From Oscillospiraceae bacterium (GTDB taxonomy: Bacteria > Bacillota > Clostridia > Oscillospirales > Ruminococcaceae), in the NCBI GenBank assembly GCA_004556975.1, contig SFFD01000005.1:9385-73384 (forward strand): a stretch of DNA of 64,000 nt. The letters run 5' to 3'. Both the position numbers and the translations under genes were made by a program. This document shows, piece by piece, positions 16,733 through 24,536 of the stretch. Under the pieces are notes generated by a model. That model did no database searches. It was not told the DNA's origin and worked only from the letters and a program-made list of their open reading frames with translations. Each line of letters opens with the position of its first letter. The first letter of the stretch is position 1.

Positions 16733-17758
16733 ATGAAACTTAAGCAGATTATTGCAGCAGTTCTTGCCGCAGCAATGATTACGGCAATGACCGCCTGCAG
16801 CTCAAACGGCGGCGAACAGTCCCAGCAGGGCTCCGAACAGAGCCAAAGCCAAAGCGAGGAGCAAAGCCAAAGCTCCGACAACGAAAAAATTAAAGTAGGC
16901 GTTCTTCAGCTTGTTCAGCACGAAGCCCTTGACGCCGCAACCCAGGGCTTTGTTGACGCCCTTAACGAAAAGTTCGGCGACAAGGTTGAAATAGTTGTTC
17001 AGAACGCTTTCGGTGAGTCGCCCACCTGCGGCATAATTGCCAACCAGTTTGTTTCTGAAAAAATGAATCTCATTATGGCAAACGCAACTCCCGCTCTTCA
17101 GGCGGCAGCCGCCGCCACCGACAGTATTCCGATTGTGGGAACCTCTGTCACCGACTATGCCACCGCTCTTCAGATAAGCGACTGGACCGGCAAGACCGGA
17201 AGCAATATTACCGGCACCGCCGACCTTGCGCCTCTTTCCGAACAGGCCGCGATGATTAAGGAGCTTTTCCCCGATGCAAAGAAGGTAGGCATCCTCTACT
17301 GCTCCGCAGAGCCGAACTCCGCATATCAGGCAAAAGTAATTAAAGACGAGCTTTCCGCTCTCGGCCTTGAAAGCGAAGAATTCACCTTTGCCGATACCAA
17401 CGACGTTGCTGCGGTTACCTCCAACGCCTGCGCCGCTGTGGATGTGCTCTATATTCCCACCGATAATACCGCCGCCACCTGCACCGAAGCCATAAACAAT
17501 GTTGCACAGCCCGCCGGAATACCCATTGTTGCAGGCGAAGCGGGAATCTGCAAGGGCTGCGGCGTTGCGACCCTTTCCATCAGCTACTATGATATAGGCT
17601 ATATTGCCGGCGAAATGGCAATTGAAATTCTTTCCGAAGGCAAAAACCCCGGCGATATGGATATCCGTTTCGCCCCCGAAGTGACTAAAATGTATAACGC
17701 AGACATCTGCACCGCGCTTGGCATAACTCCTCCGGAGGATTACTCTCCGCTTGAATAA
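16733..17758 (+). CDS. ABC importer substrate-binding lipoprotein, TrpX-like (probable aromatic amino acid)
   Basis: A 341-residue exported lipoprotein: signal peptide with lipobox ending at Cys22 (MTAC), a Ser/Gln/Glu-rich linker of about 25 residues, then a two-lobed binding domain of the ABC_sub_bind family (VGVLQLVQHEALDAATQGF ... ANATPALQAAAA ... VAGEAGICKGCGVATLSISYYDIG). Members of this family with the adjacent permease and ATPase form TrpXYZ-type importers. The Tyr/Phe-rich leader upstream points to tyrosine and/or phenylalanine; the substrate is inference. AGGAGG precedes the ATG by seven bases. Confidence 0.88.
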   Translation: MKLKQIIAAVLAAAMITAMTACSSNGGEQSQQGSEQSQSQSEEQSQSSDNEKIKVGVLQLVQHEALDAATQGFVDALNEKFGDKVEIVVQNAFGESPTCGIIANQFVSEKMNLIMANATPALQAAAAATDSIPIVGTSVTDYATALQISDWTGKTGSNITGTADLAPLSEQAAMIKELFPDAKKVGILYCSAEPNSAYQAKVIKDELSALGLESEEFTFADTNDVAAVTSNACAAVDVLYIPTDNTAATCTEAINNVAQPAGIPIVAGEAGICKGCGVATLSISYYDIGYIAGEMAIEILSEGKNPGDMDIRFAPEVTKMYNADICTALGITPPEDYSPLE

Positions 17759-17794
17759 TGCGGCAAAAGGCGGCTAAACTGTTTCGCAGAAATA

Positions 17795-17822
17795 AGCCCT
17801 TCCCCTTTTTCGGGGAAGGGCT
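17795..17822 (+). other. Intra-operon hairpin after the substrate-binding protein gene
   Basis: Perfect 11-base arms AGCCCTTCCCC and GGGGAAGGGCT around TTTTTC, with no T tract. Such hairpins usually protect the upstream mRNA segment and give excess binding protein over permease. Confidence 0.65.
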
Positions 17823-17873
17823 CCCCGCGTTTATGAATAATTTAAAATTTTTCTTTTTCGGAGGAAATCGACA

Positions 17874-18809
17874 ATGCCTGATATTACAACATTTCTAAAC
17901 GGTCTGCCCGGGTACGCTGCCCAGGGAGTTATATGGGGCATAATGGCCCTCGGTCTTTATATCTCATACCGCCTTTTGGATTTTGCCGACCTTACGGTGG
18001 ACGGTTCCTTTGCCACCGGCGCGGCGGTTACCGTAATGCTTATTCTGGCGGGCTGGCCCGCCTGGGCAGCAATGCTCGTGGCGCTTGCTGCCGGAATGGC
18101 GGCGGGCTTTATTACCGGAATTTTGCATACCGCCCTTGGCATTGCGCCGATTCTTGCCGGAATTCTTACGCAGATTGCTCTCTATTCAATCAACCTGCAT
18201 ATTCTCGGCAACAAGCCGAACCAGGCGATAAGCGTCGACAAATATGACCTTATGCTTTCTCTTCGTAATGTAAACACCGCAATTTTTGTGGCGCTTGGCT
18301 TTGCGGCGGCGCTGATTCTGCTGTTCTACTGGTTCTTCGGAACGGAGCTTGGTTCAGCGGTGCGTGCCACCGGCTGCAACCAAAGCATGGCAAAGGCGCA
18401 GGGAATAAATATAAACACAATGAAGGTTTTTGCGCTTGCCATTTCAAACGGAATCGTCGCGCTTTCCGGCGGACTTCTTGCCCAGTACCAGGGCTTTGCG
18501 GACGCGCAAATGGGCCGTGGCGCCATAGTAATAGGGCTTGCCTCCATAATAATCGGCGAAGTTCTGGCGGAAGCAATATTCAGAAAAGGCATGAATTTTT
18601 CCATATGCCTTGCCTCCGCGGTGTTCGGCGGCGTAATTTACTATGTTGTAATGGGCGTCGTGCTCTGGCTCAAGCTTCCCACCAACGATATGAAGCTTTT
18701 TACCGCAATAATCGTTGCCGCCTTCCTTGCGGTGCCGTACCTGCGCGGAAAATCAAAGCATTCCTTTGCCGCGCTTAAACACAGGAAAGGAGAAGAGGAA
18801 CATGCTTGA
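17874..18809 (+). CDS. ABC importer permease, TrpY-like
   Basis: A 311-residue integral membrane protein with about eight hydrophobic spans. It belongs to the BPD_transp_2 (LivH-like) permease family found with ABC_sub_bind proteins. Conserved features include YISYRLLDFADLTVDGSFATGAA near the N-terminus and GTELGSAVRATGCNQSMAKAQGI, the cytoplasmic coupling loop that contacts the ATPase. The ribosome binding site CGGAGG lies ten bases before ATG. It overlaps the ATPase gene by eight bases. Confidence 0.9.
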   Translation: MPDITTFLNGLPGYAAQGVIWGIMALGLYISYRLLDFADLTVDGSFATGAAVTVMLILAGWPAWAAMLVALAAGMAAGFITGILHTALGIAPILAGILTQIALYSINLHILGNKPNQAISVDKYDLMLSLRNVNTAIFVALGFAAALILLFYWFFGTELGSAVRATGCNQSMAKAQGININTMKVFALAISNGIVALSGGLLAQYQGFADAQMGRGAIVIGLASIIIGEVLAEAIFRKGMNFSICLASAVFGGVIYYVVMGVVLWLKLPTNDMKLFTAIIVAAFLAVPYLRGKSKHSFAALKHRKGEEEHA

Positions 18810-19596
18810 CATAAAAGGAATTTACAAGACCTTCAACCCCGGTTCCGTTAACGAAAAGCATGCGCTTAACGGCGTTGATCTTCACCTTAACGAAGGTGAC
18901 TTCGTCACTGTTATCGGCGGAAACGGAGCGGGCAAATCCACTTTTCTCAACGCGATAGCGGGCGTTTGGCCGGTGGATAAGGGCAGAATTTTCATCGACG
19001 GAAAGGACGTAACCTCACTTCCCGAATACAAGCGGGCAAAATATCTCGGCCGCGTGTTTCAGGACCCGATGACCGGTACCGCCGCAAATATGCAGATTGA
19101 AGAAAACCTTGCCCTTGCCGCGCGCCGCGGAAGCAGCCGCGGCCTTAGGTGGGAGGTTACAAAAAAGGAGCGTGAAGAATACCGCGCGCTGCTTACTTCC
19201 CTTGACCTCGGTCTTGAGGACAGGCTTACCGCAAAGGTCGGTCTGCTTTCCGGCGGCCAGCGCCAGGCGCTGACCCTTGTTATGGCAACGCTTGTCAAGC
19301 CAAAGCTTTTGCTTTTGGATGAGCACACCGCCGCTCTTGACCCTAAAACCGCGGCAAAGGTGCTTGAAATTACCGACAAAGTCATTAAAGAAAATAATCT
19401 TACCGCAATTATGGTAACTCATAATATGAACGACGCCATAAAGCACGGCAACCGTCTTATTATGATGAACGACGGCAAAATTATCTTCGACGTTTCCGGC
19501 GAGGAAAAGAAAAACCTTACCGTGGAGGATTTGCTGCGCAAATTCAGCGAAAATTCCGGCGAAGCTTTTGCCGACGACCGCGCAATACTCGGCTGA
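18802..19596 (+). CDS. ABC importer ATP-binding protein, TrpZ-like
   Basis: A 264-residue ATPase energising the importer. It has Walker A GGNGAGKST, Q-loop VFQDPMTGT, signature LSGGQRQALTL, Walker B LLLLDEHTAALDP and the switch histidine in VTHNMND. The aspartate-glutamate-histidine after Walker B (DEHTAALD) is typical of this LivF-like subfamily. The start at 18802 overlaps the permease stop (ATGCTTGA) and follows AAAGGAG. Confidence 0.93.
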   Translation: MLDIKGIYKTFNPGSVNEKHALNGVDLHLNEGDFVTVIGGNGAGKSTFLNAIAGVWPVDKGRIFIDGKDVTSLPEYKRAKYLGRVFQDPMTGTAANMQIEENLALAARRGSSRGLRWEVTKKEREEYRALLTSLDLGLEDRLTAKVGLLSGGQRQALTLVMATLVKPKLLLLDEHTAALDPKTAAKVLEITDKVIKENNLTAIMVTHNMNDAIKHGNRLIMMNDGKIIFDVSGEEKKNLTVEDLLRKFSENSGEAFADDRAILG

Positions 19597-19681
19597 CGCG
19601 CCGCGAAAGCGGCATTGCGGCTGCAGCCGAATCTCATAAAAATTTATTGTTTCTTTTTTACATTTTAAATAAACATAAACG

Positions 19682-19721
19682 CAAAGGCGCAGGAAAGCAT
19701 CACCCTGCGCCTTTGTTTTTT
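19682..19721 (+). terminator. Intrinsic terminator of the importer operon
   Basis: Perfect 12-base arms CAAAGGCGCAGG (19682-19693) and CCTGCGCCTTTG (19704-19715) followed by six T. Confidence 0.93.
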
Positions 19722-19754
19722 GCCAAAAAATCACCGATACCCTGTCCCATATTC

Positions 19755-19783
19755 TTGAAAAACAGCCTGCATTATGTTATAGT
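19755..19783 (+). promoter_or_regulatory. Promoter of the BY-kinase operon
   Basis: TTGAAA (19755-19760), 17-base spacer, TATAGT (19778-19783). A second TATAAT at 19785-19790 could serve as an alternative -10. Confidence 0.65.
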
Positions 19784-19856
19784 ATATAATGTATGACTAT
19801 AAACTGCCGCTGTGCGCATTTTTGGAAAAGCGGCAGGGGAAGGGGGCGCGCCTTTA

Positions 19857-20597
19857 GTGGAATTTACCGATTTGCACTGCCACATTCTGCCGACAATGGA
19901 CGACGGTTCGCCGGATTTTGAAACCTCTGTTGCCATGGCAAAAATGGCGTTTGCCTCCGGAGTTACAAAAATTGCGGCGACGCCGCATTCCAACCTCGGC
20001 GATGAAGATATGAACCTTCGCTGCAGAGAAATAAGGCATCGCACCGCAATGCTTCGCGACGCCCTCTCTCAAAGCCGCGTTCCCGTAAAAATTCTTACCG
20101 GAATGGAGCTTTTAATCGGCCCCAACCTTCCTGAAATCATTGAAAACAAAAGCTTTCTTACCATCGGTGAAAGCAATTATCTGCTGGGCGAGTTTGATTT
20201 CGGCGAAGACGGCGGCTTTATGGAAGACGCATTGTTTTATATAATGGAAAACGGTCTGATTCCGGTGCTTGCCCATCCGGAACGCTATGCCGCCGTTCAG
20301 CACGACCCCGCAAGGGTTGCCGACTGGTTTGAAAGAGGCGTTATAATTCAGGTAAATAAGGGCAGCGTGCTCGGCCGCTTCGGAAAGGGGCCGCGTTTTG
20401 CGGCGGATTGGATTTTGCGCCATGGGTTCGCTCATATTGTGGCAAGCGACGCCCACGGAACAGAACAGCGAACCCCCCATATGACGGAGGCGTTTAACTT
20501 TATTTCATCCAACTATTCCGGCGAATACGCCGAAATACTTATGTCACTTAACCCGGGAAGGATTTCAGAAGGAAAGGCTGTTCTTTCTCCGAAGTAA
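19857..20597 (+). CDS. CpsB/CapC-type tyrosine-protein phosphatase (PHP family)
   Basis: A metal-dependent phosphatase that would remove phosphate from the BY-kinases encoded downstream. PHP motifs are all visible: TDLHCHILPTMDDGS at the N-terminus, AATPHSN, GMELL, LAHPERY and VASDAHG. About 246 residues from the GTG at 19857, which follows AAGGGGG; a GTG at 19812 would add 15 residues. First gene of a four-gene set with the Ig-like protein and two kinases; no glycosyltransferase or flippase follows. Confidence 0.9.
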   Translation: MEFTDLHCHILPTMDDGSPDFETSVAMAKMAFASGVTKIAATPHSNLGDEDMNLRCREIRHRTAMLRDALSQSRVPVKILTGMELLIGPNLPEIIENKSFLTIGESNYLLGEFDFGEDGGFMEDALFYIMENGLIPVLAHPERYAAVQHDPARVADWFERGVIIQVNKGSVLGRFGKGPRFAADWILRHGFAHIVASDAHGTEQRTPHMTEAFNFISSNYSGEYAEILMSLNPGRISEGKAVLSPK

Positions 20598-20617
20598 AAT
20601 AAAAAAGAGGTGGGCAA

Positions 20618-21448
20618 ATGTTAAAAATCACAAAAATTGTTCTGGCACTGCTTACCGTGGTGCTGGCGGGGCTTTTTGCATTAAGATTTGTGCAAAAGCG
20701 CTTTTTTACAGACAACACTCCGCCTGTAATAAGCTTTGATTCCGACGTTTTTGAAATCAGCGTGCACACAAAGGATGAAAAGCTGCTTTCGGGCGTCACC
20801 GCCCTTGATAACAATGACGGCGACCTTTCGGCGCAGGTTGCGGTAAAAAGCATTTCAAAGCTTGTGGGAAAGGATACCGCAAAAATAACCTATATTGTAT
20901 TTGACAGCGCCGACAATATGGCAACAGCAACGCGCACTTTACGCTATACCGATTATAAAAAGGCGGAATTTCGCCTTTCAAAGCCTCTTGTTTTTGAACC
21001 CGGCGCAACGGTTACTCTTAAAGACAGGCTTTCTGCCCATGACGTAATTGACGGCGATATTACCCCGGCGATAAAAATAACCGCCACGGCGCTTAACAAT
21101 ACAACCGAGGGAACCTACCCCGTAGCCGTTCAGGTGACAAACAGCCTTGGGGATACGTCCGCGGTTTCTCTTACGGTAACCATAAAAAAACACGGCATAT
21201 ACGACCCCTATATCGAGCTTACCGACTATCTCGTTTATGCGGATAAAGGCGCTTCCTTTGAACCTATGGAATATATAAAATCCGTCTGGGATATGAAGCA
21301 GGGCGGAAAAGAGATTTTCTCCTGGGGCGATGTCGCCGTTGAAACGGATCTTGATACCGGCGTTTCGGGCGAATATGACGTAAAATATACTTACACAAAC
21401 GAAAAAGGATACAGCTATTCCGCCATCCTTACCGTTGTGGTGCAGTAA
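20618..21448 (+). CDS. Membrane-anchored Ig-like (DUF5011-type) protein
   Basis: A 276-residue protein with an N-terminal uncleaved anchor (about residues 5-25) and an extracellular part. That part holds two or three bacterial Ig-like modules of the DUF5011/HYR kind. The hallmark pattern PPVISF, then DNNDGDLS, then YIVFDSADN recurs as a second module with AHDVIDGDITP. Role unknown; position between the phosphatase and the kinases suggests a cell-envelope partner of the same system. GAGGTGGG lies a few bases before the ATG. Confidence 0.75.
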   Translation: MLKITKIVLALLTVVLAGLFALRFVQKRFFTDNTPPVISFDSDVFEISVHTKDEKLLSGVTALDNNDGDLSAQVAVKSISKLVGKDTAKITYIVFDSADNMATATRTLRYTDYKKAEFRLSKPLVFEPGATVTLKDRLSAHDVIDGDITPAIKITATALNNTTEGTYPVAVQVTNSLGDTSAVSLTVTIKKHGIYDPYIELTDYLVYADKGASFEPMEYIKSVWDMKQGGKEIFSWGDVAVETDLDTGVSGEYDVKYTYTNEKGYSYSAILTVVVQ

Positions 21449-21462
21449 GAGGAGGGGCAATA

Positions 21463-22998
21463 TTGGATAATTCAGAAATTCGGTACAGCGATATAGAGCC
21501 TCTTTGCCTTTTGCGTGCGGTGCTCAAAAATATATGGATGGTGTTTGCGGCAGGTCTTTGCGGACTTTTCGGTGCTTACCTTGTGCTGGATACCTTTTAT
21601 GCGCCGGAATATTGCGGCTCTGCCACTTTTGTGGTAATGGCAAAGTCCTCAAGCTCTTCCTCGGTTTCGGATATTTCTACGGCAAACACAGTGGCATCAA
21701 CCTTTTCCGAGCTTCTTTCGGGAAGCATAATGCAGCAAAAGGTTGCGGATATGGCCGGAATAGACGATTTTTCCGGCGCTATAACGGCGGAAAACAAAGA
21801 GAACACAAACCTTGTTACGCTTAAAGTAACCGCCCCCACCGCAAAGCAGGCTTTCGCCATGATAAGCGCGCTTGCGGAAAATCACACCGTGCTTACGGGA
21901 AAAATTTTCAATAACGCGGTAATCACAACCCTAAATTCACCCACCGTGACGGAAGTGCCTGCTTTTACGGGCAGCCGTTTTAAAACGGAGATAATTTCCG
22001 CCATAGTCTGCGCCGCTGTTATGGCGGCGGCGCTCTGCGCATTTTCCGTATATTCCGACACCGTTCAGACGGAAAGCGCGGCACGGGCAAAAATTGACGG
22101 AAAGCTTCTGCGAAGCGTTCCCCACGAAAAATCGTGGCACACGGCCAAAGGCGCCGCAAAAAAGCTGATACGCTCCGCAGGAAAAAAGCGTTCCGAAGCT
22201 CCCGTAATAACCGACCCTATGGCGGGCTTTGCCTTTACCGAATCGGTACACTATATCCGCTCAAAAATTGAGCAGAAAAAAGCAGAAAGCGGAAAGAACG
22301 TCTTTCTTATCGGAAGCGTGTGCCAGAACGAAGGCAAATCCATGCTTATTGAAAACCTTGGCCTTTCTCTCGGAATGAAGCATGACAAAATCGTCATTGC
22401 GGATATGGACCTTCGCAAGCCTTCGTCCTATTGCGGCGTTTCGGAGCGGGACGGCTGGGAGCTGCTTAAAAGCTTTAATATCGGCGGAATTTTACTTAAT
22501 ATGATTTATCATCCCAAAAAGAATCTTCACGTTCTGTATTGCCCCAAGCAGCCCCAAATTCCCGCCGACCTTTTTTCAAAAGAGGGCTTTATCACGGTGC
22601 TCAAAAGCCTGCGTGAAAGCTCGAACTATCTGCTTATAGATTCTCCGCCGCTTGAGATTTTTTCGGACGGCGAGGTTCTGGCGGATTTTGCCGATTACTC
22701 AATTCTTGTGGTGCGCCAGGACTGCGTTCCCGCCCCTGTGATAAACGATGCCATTGATGTTCTTCGCACAAAAAACGCCGTGTTTATGGGCTTTGTTTTC
22801 AATGATGTAAAAACGCTTCGCAAAAACAGCGGCTACGGTTACGGCTACGGATATGGCGGAAAATACGGCTACGGGAAAAAATACGGTTACGGTTACGGCT
22901 ATGACCGTTACGGAAGCTACGGCAAATACGGCTATGGCAACTACGGATACAAAAAATACGCCGAAGCGGCCGCCGAAGAGCAGAAAAAGGAGGAATGA
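21463..22998 (+). CDS. Wzz/BY-type tyrosine kinase fusion (first copy)
   Basis: A 511-residue inner-membrane protein. An N-terminal Wzz chain-length domain has membrane spans near residues 22-42 and 175-195, and the cytoplasmic C-terminal half is a BY-kinase. Walker A is divergent (SVCQNEGKSM), Walker A-prime is IVIADMDLRKPS and Walker B LLIDSPP. The C-terminal tail is an extreme Tyr-Gly-Lys cluster with about 20 tyrosines in 45 residues, the usual autophosphorylation site of this class. The start is a TTG at 21463 after GAGGAGGGG. It overlaps the second kinase by four bases (or precedes its preferred start). The Walker A change may weaken ATP binding. Confidence 0.86.
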   Translation: MDNSEIRYSDIEPLCLLRAVLKNIWMVFAAGLCGLFGAYLVLDTFYAPEYCGSATFVVMAKSSSSSSVSDISTANTVASTFSELLSGSIMQQKVADMAGIDDFSGAITAENKENTNLVTLKVTAPTAKQAFAMISALAENHTVLTGKIFNNAVITTLNSPTVTEVPAFTGSRFKTEIISAIVCAAVMAAALCAFSVYSDTVQTESAARAKIDGKLLRSVPHEKSWHTAKGAAKKLIRSAGKKRSEAPVITDPMAGFAFTESVHYIRSKIEQKKAESGKNVFLIGSVCQNEGKSMLIENLGLSLGMKHDKIVIADMDLRKPSSYCGVSERDGWELLKSFNIGGILLNMIYHPKKNLHVLYCPKQPQIPADLFSKEGFITVLKSLRESSNYLLIDSPPLEIFSDGEVLADFADYSILVVRQDCVPAPVINDAIDVLRTKNAVFMGFVFNDVKTLRKNSGYGYGYGYGGKYGYGKKYGYGYGYDRYGSYGKYGYGNYGYKKYAEAAAEEQKKEE

Positions 22999-23000
22999 GC

Positions 23001-24467
23001 ATGGAAAAAGAAAACACCTCCAAAGGCTTTGAGCACGAATCCGGAACGGAAAGCCTGATAGACCTTTCGGCTTTTTTCCGCAATTTCTTCGGCATATTTT
23101 TCCGCCGCCTTTGGGCAGTAATACTTGCCGCGCTTATCGGCGGCGGCGCGCTCGGCGCAAGGGCATATTTTTCATATTCGCCCTATTATGAAGCAAAAGC
23201 TATTTTTGCCGTAAGCGCGGGGTATAACTATGCGCTTGACGTTCAGGCATACAGCACATATTATGATACAACGGCCGCGCGCCAGGTGGTAAACACCTTT
23301 CCGGATATAATATCTACCGAGGCCATGCGCGAGCTTATTGCCCAAAGCCTTGGCAAAGAAAGCTTCAACGCTTCAATAAGCGCCTCTCTTGCGGCGGAAA
23401 ATTCAAATCTTTTTGCTCTTACGGTAAGAAGCCCCGACCCAAACGAGGCATACAACGTTCTTTCCGCTGTTATTGAAAACTATCCGCGGGTTGCGGCCAT
23501 CGTGCTCGGCGACACCCGAATTTATATAATTGAAGAGGCGACTGTGCCTTCGGCACCGGCCAACAGCAATAGCTGGAAGGGCAGCGCCGTTAAAGGTGCG
23601 CTTATCGGCGCCGGCGCCGTTATAGCCGTAATGGCGGTTATGGCGCTTTCAATACACACGGTAAATTCCGCCGACGACCTTAAAAACGCAGTAAACATAA
23701 AATGCCTCGGCAGTTTGCCCTATTGCCGCGTAAAAAGGCGCACAAACGGAAGCGGATCCATTCTTATTACCGATTCTTCCGCAAGCCGCCAGTTTACCGA
23801 ATCCATTCTGACCGTAAGAACGCGCCTTTTGCACTATTGCGGCAAAACCGGAGCAAAGGTAATTCTTATTACCTCTACCGTTCCCGGCGAAGGAAAGACA
23901 ACCCTTGCGGCAAACCTGGCCGTTTCTCTTGCCCAAGGCGGTTCAAAAGTAATTTTGGTCGACGCCGATTTAAGGCTGCAAAGCCTTCACAGATTTTTCA
24001 GGGTGCAGCATGAAAGCCGCGGCCTTGCAGACGCTCTTGAGGCACAGAACCCCTATATACCCGGCTTTTTGACCGATGTGGGCATAGAAAACCTTAAACT
24101 GATTTCCGGCGGAAAAACAGCCGCGCCTTTCAGCATTCTCCGCTCAAGAAAAATAAAAAATATTTTCGAAAAGCTTCGCGAAATGGCGGATTATGTAATA
24201 GTCGATACTCCGCCAAGCGGCATGCTTTCCGACGCGGAATCTTTCCTGCGCTATTCCGACGGAGTGATATATTTAGTAAAGGCGGATTACGCCTCGCGCA
24301 GTCAGATAATTGACAATATACAGGCTCTTTCCGAAAACCGTGCGGAAATGATAGGCTATGTCCTCGGCGGCGTTCAGCCCGGCGGAGGAAATTACGGCTA
24401 CGGCGGATATAATTACGGCTATAAGGGATATGGCTATAACTACGAAAAAACGCCGGAAAAAGAATAA
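23001..24467 (+). CDS. Wzz/BY-type tyrosine kinase fusion (second copy)
   Basis: A 488-residue paralogue of the preceding protein. Spans lie near residues 33-55 and 190-215. Walker A is canonical (TSTVPGEGKTT), A-prime is VILVDADLRLQS and Walker B VIVDTPPSG. The tail again is Tyr-Gly-rich but shorter (YGYGGYNYGYKGYGYNY). I prefer the ATG at 23001, seven bases after AAGGAGG, to the ATG at 22995, which overlaps the previous stop and sits one base from the site. With one canonical and one divergent kinase, cross-phosphorylation is plausible but not shown. Confidence 0.88.
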   Translation: MEKENTSKGFEHESGTESLIDLSAFFRNFFGIFFRRLWAVILAALIGGGALGARAYFSYSPYYEAKAIFAVSAGYNYALDVQAYSTYYDTTAARQVVNTFPDIISTEAMRELIAQSLGKESFNASISASLAAENSNLFALTVRSPDPNEAYNVLSAVIENYPRVAAIVLGDTRIYIIEEATVPSAPANSNSWKGSAVKGALIGAGAVIAVMAVMALSIHTVNSADDLKNAVNIKCLGSLPYCRVKRRTNGSGSILITDSSASRQFTESILTVRTRLLHYCGKTGAKVILITSTVPGEGKTTLAANLAVSLAQGGSKVILVDADLRLQSLHRFFRVQHESRGLADALEAQNPYIPGFLTDVGIENLKLISGGKTAAPFSILRSRKIKNIFEKLREMADYVIVDTPPSGMLSDAESFLRYSDGVIYLVKADYASRSQIIDNIQALSENRAEMIGYVLGGVQPGGGNYGYGGYNYGYKGYGYNYEKTPEKE

Positions 24468-24536
24468 AAAAAGCAATTTGCACCCGGCCGCGCTTTGGCG
24501 GCAAAAGTACTGTTTCGCAAAGAAAGGATGCTTAAC

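Noticed and set aside
22830..22960. TACGGC-type tandem repeats
   Set aside because: They encode the Tyr-Gly tail of the BY-kinase and stay in frame; not an independent repeat element.
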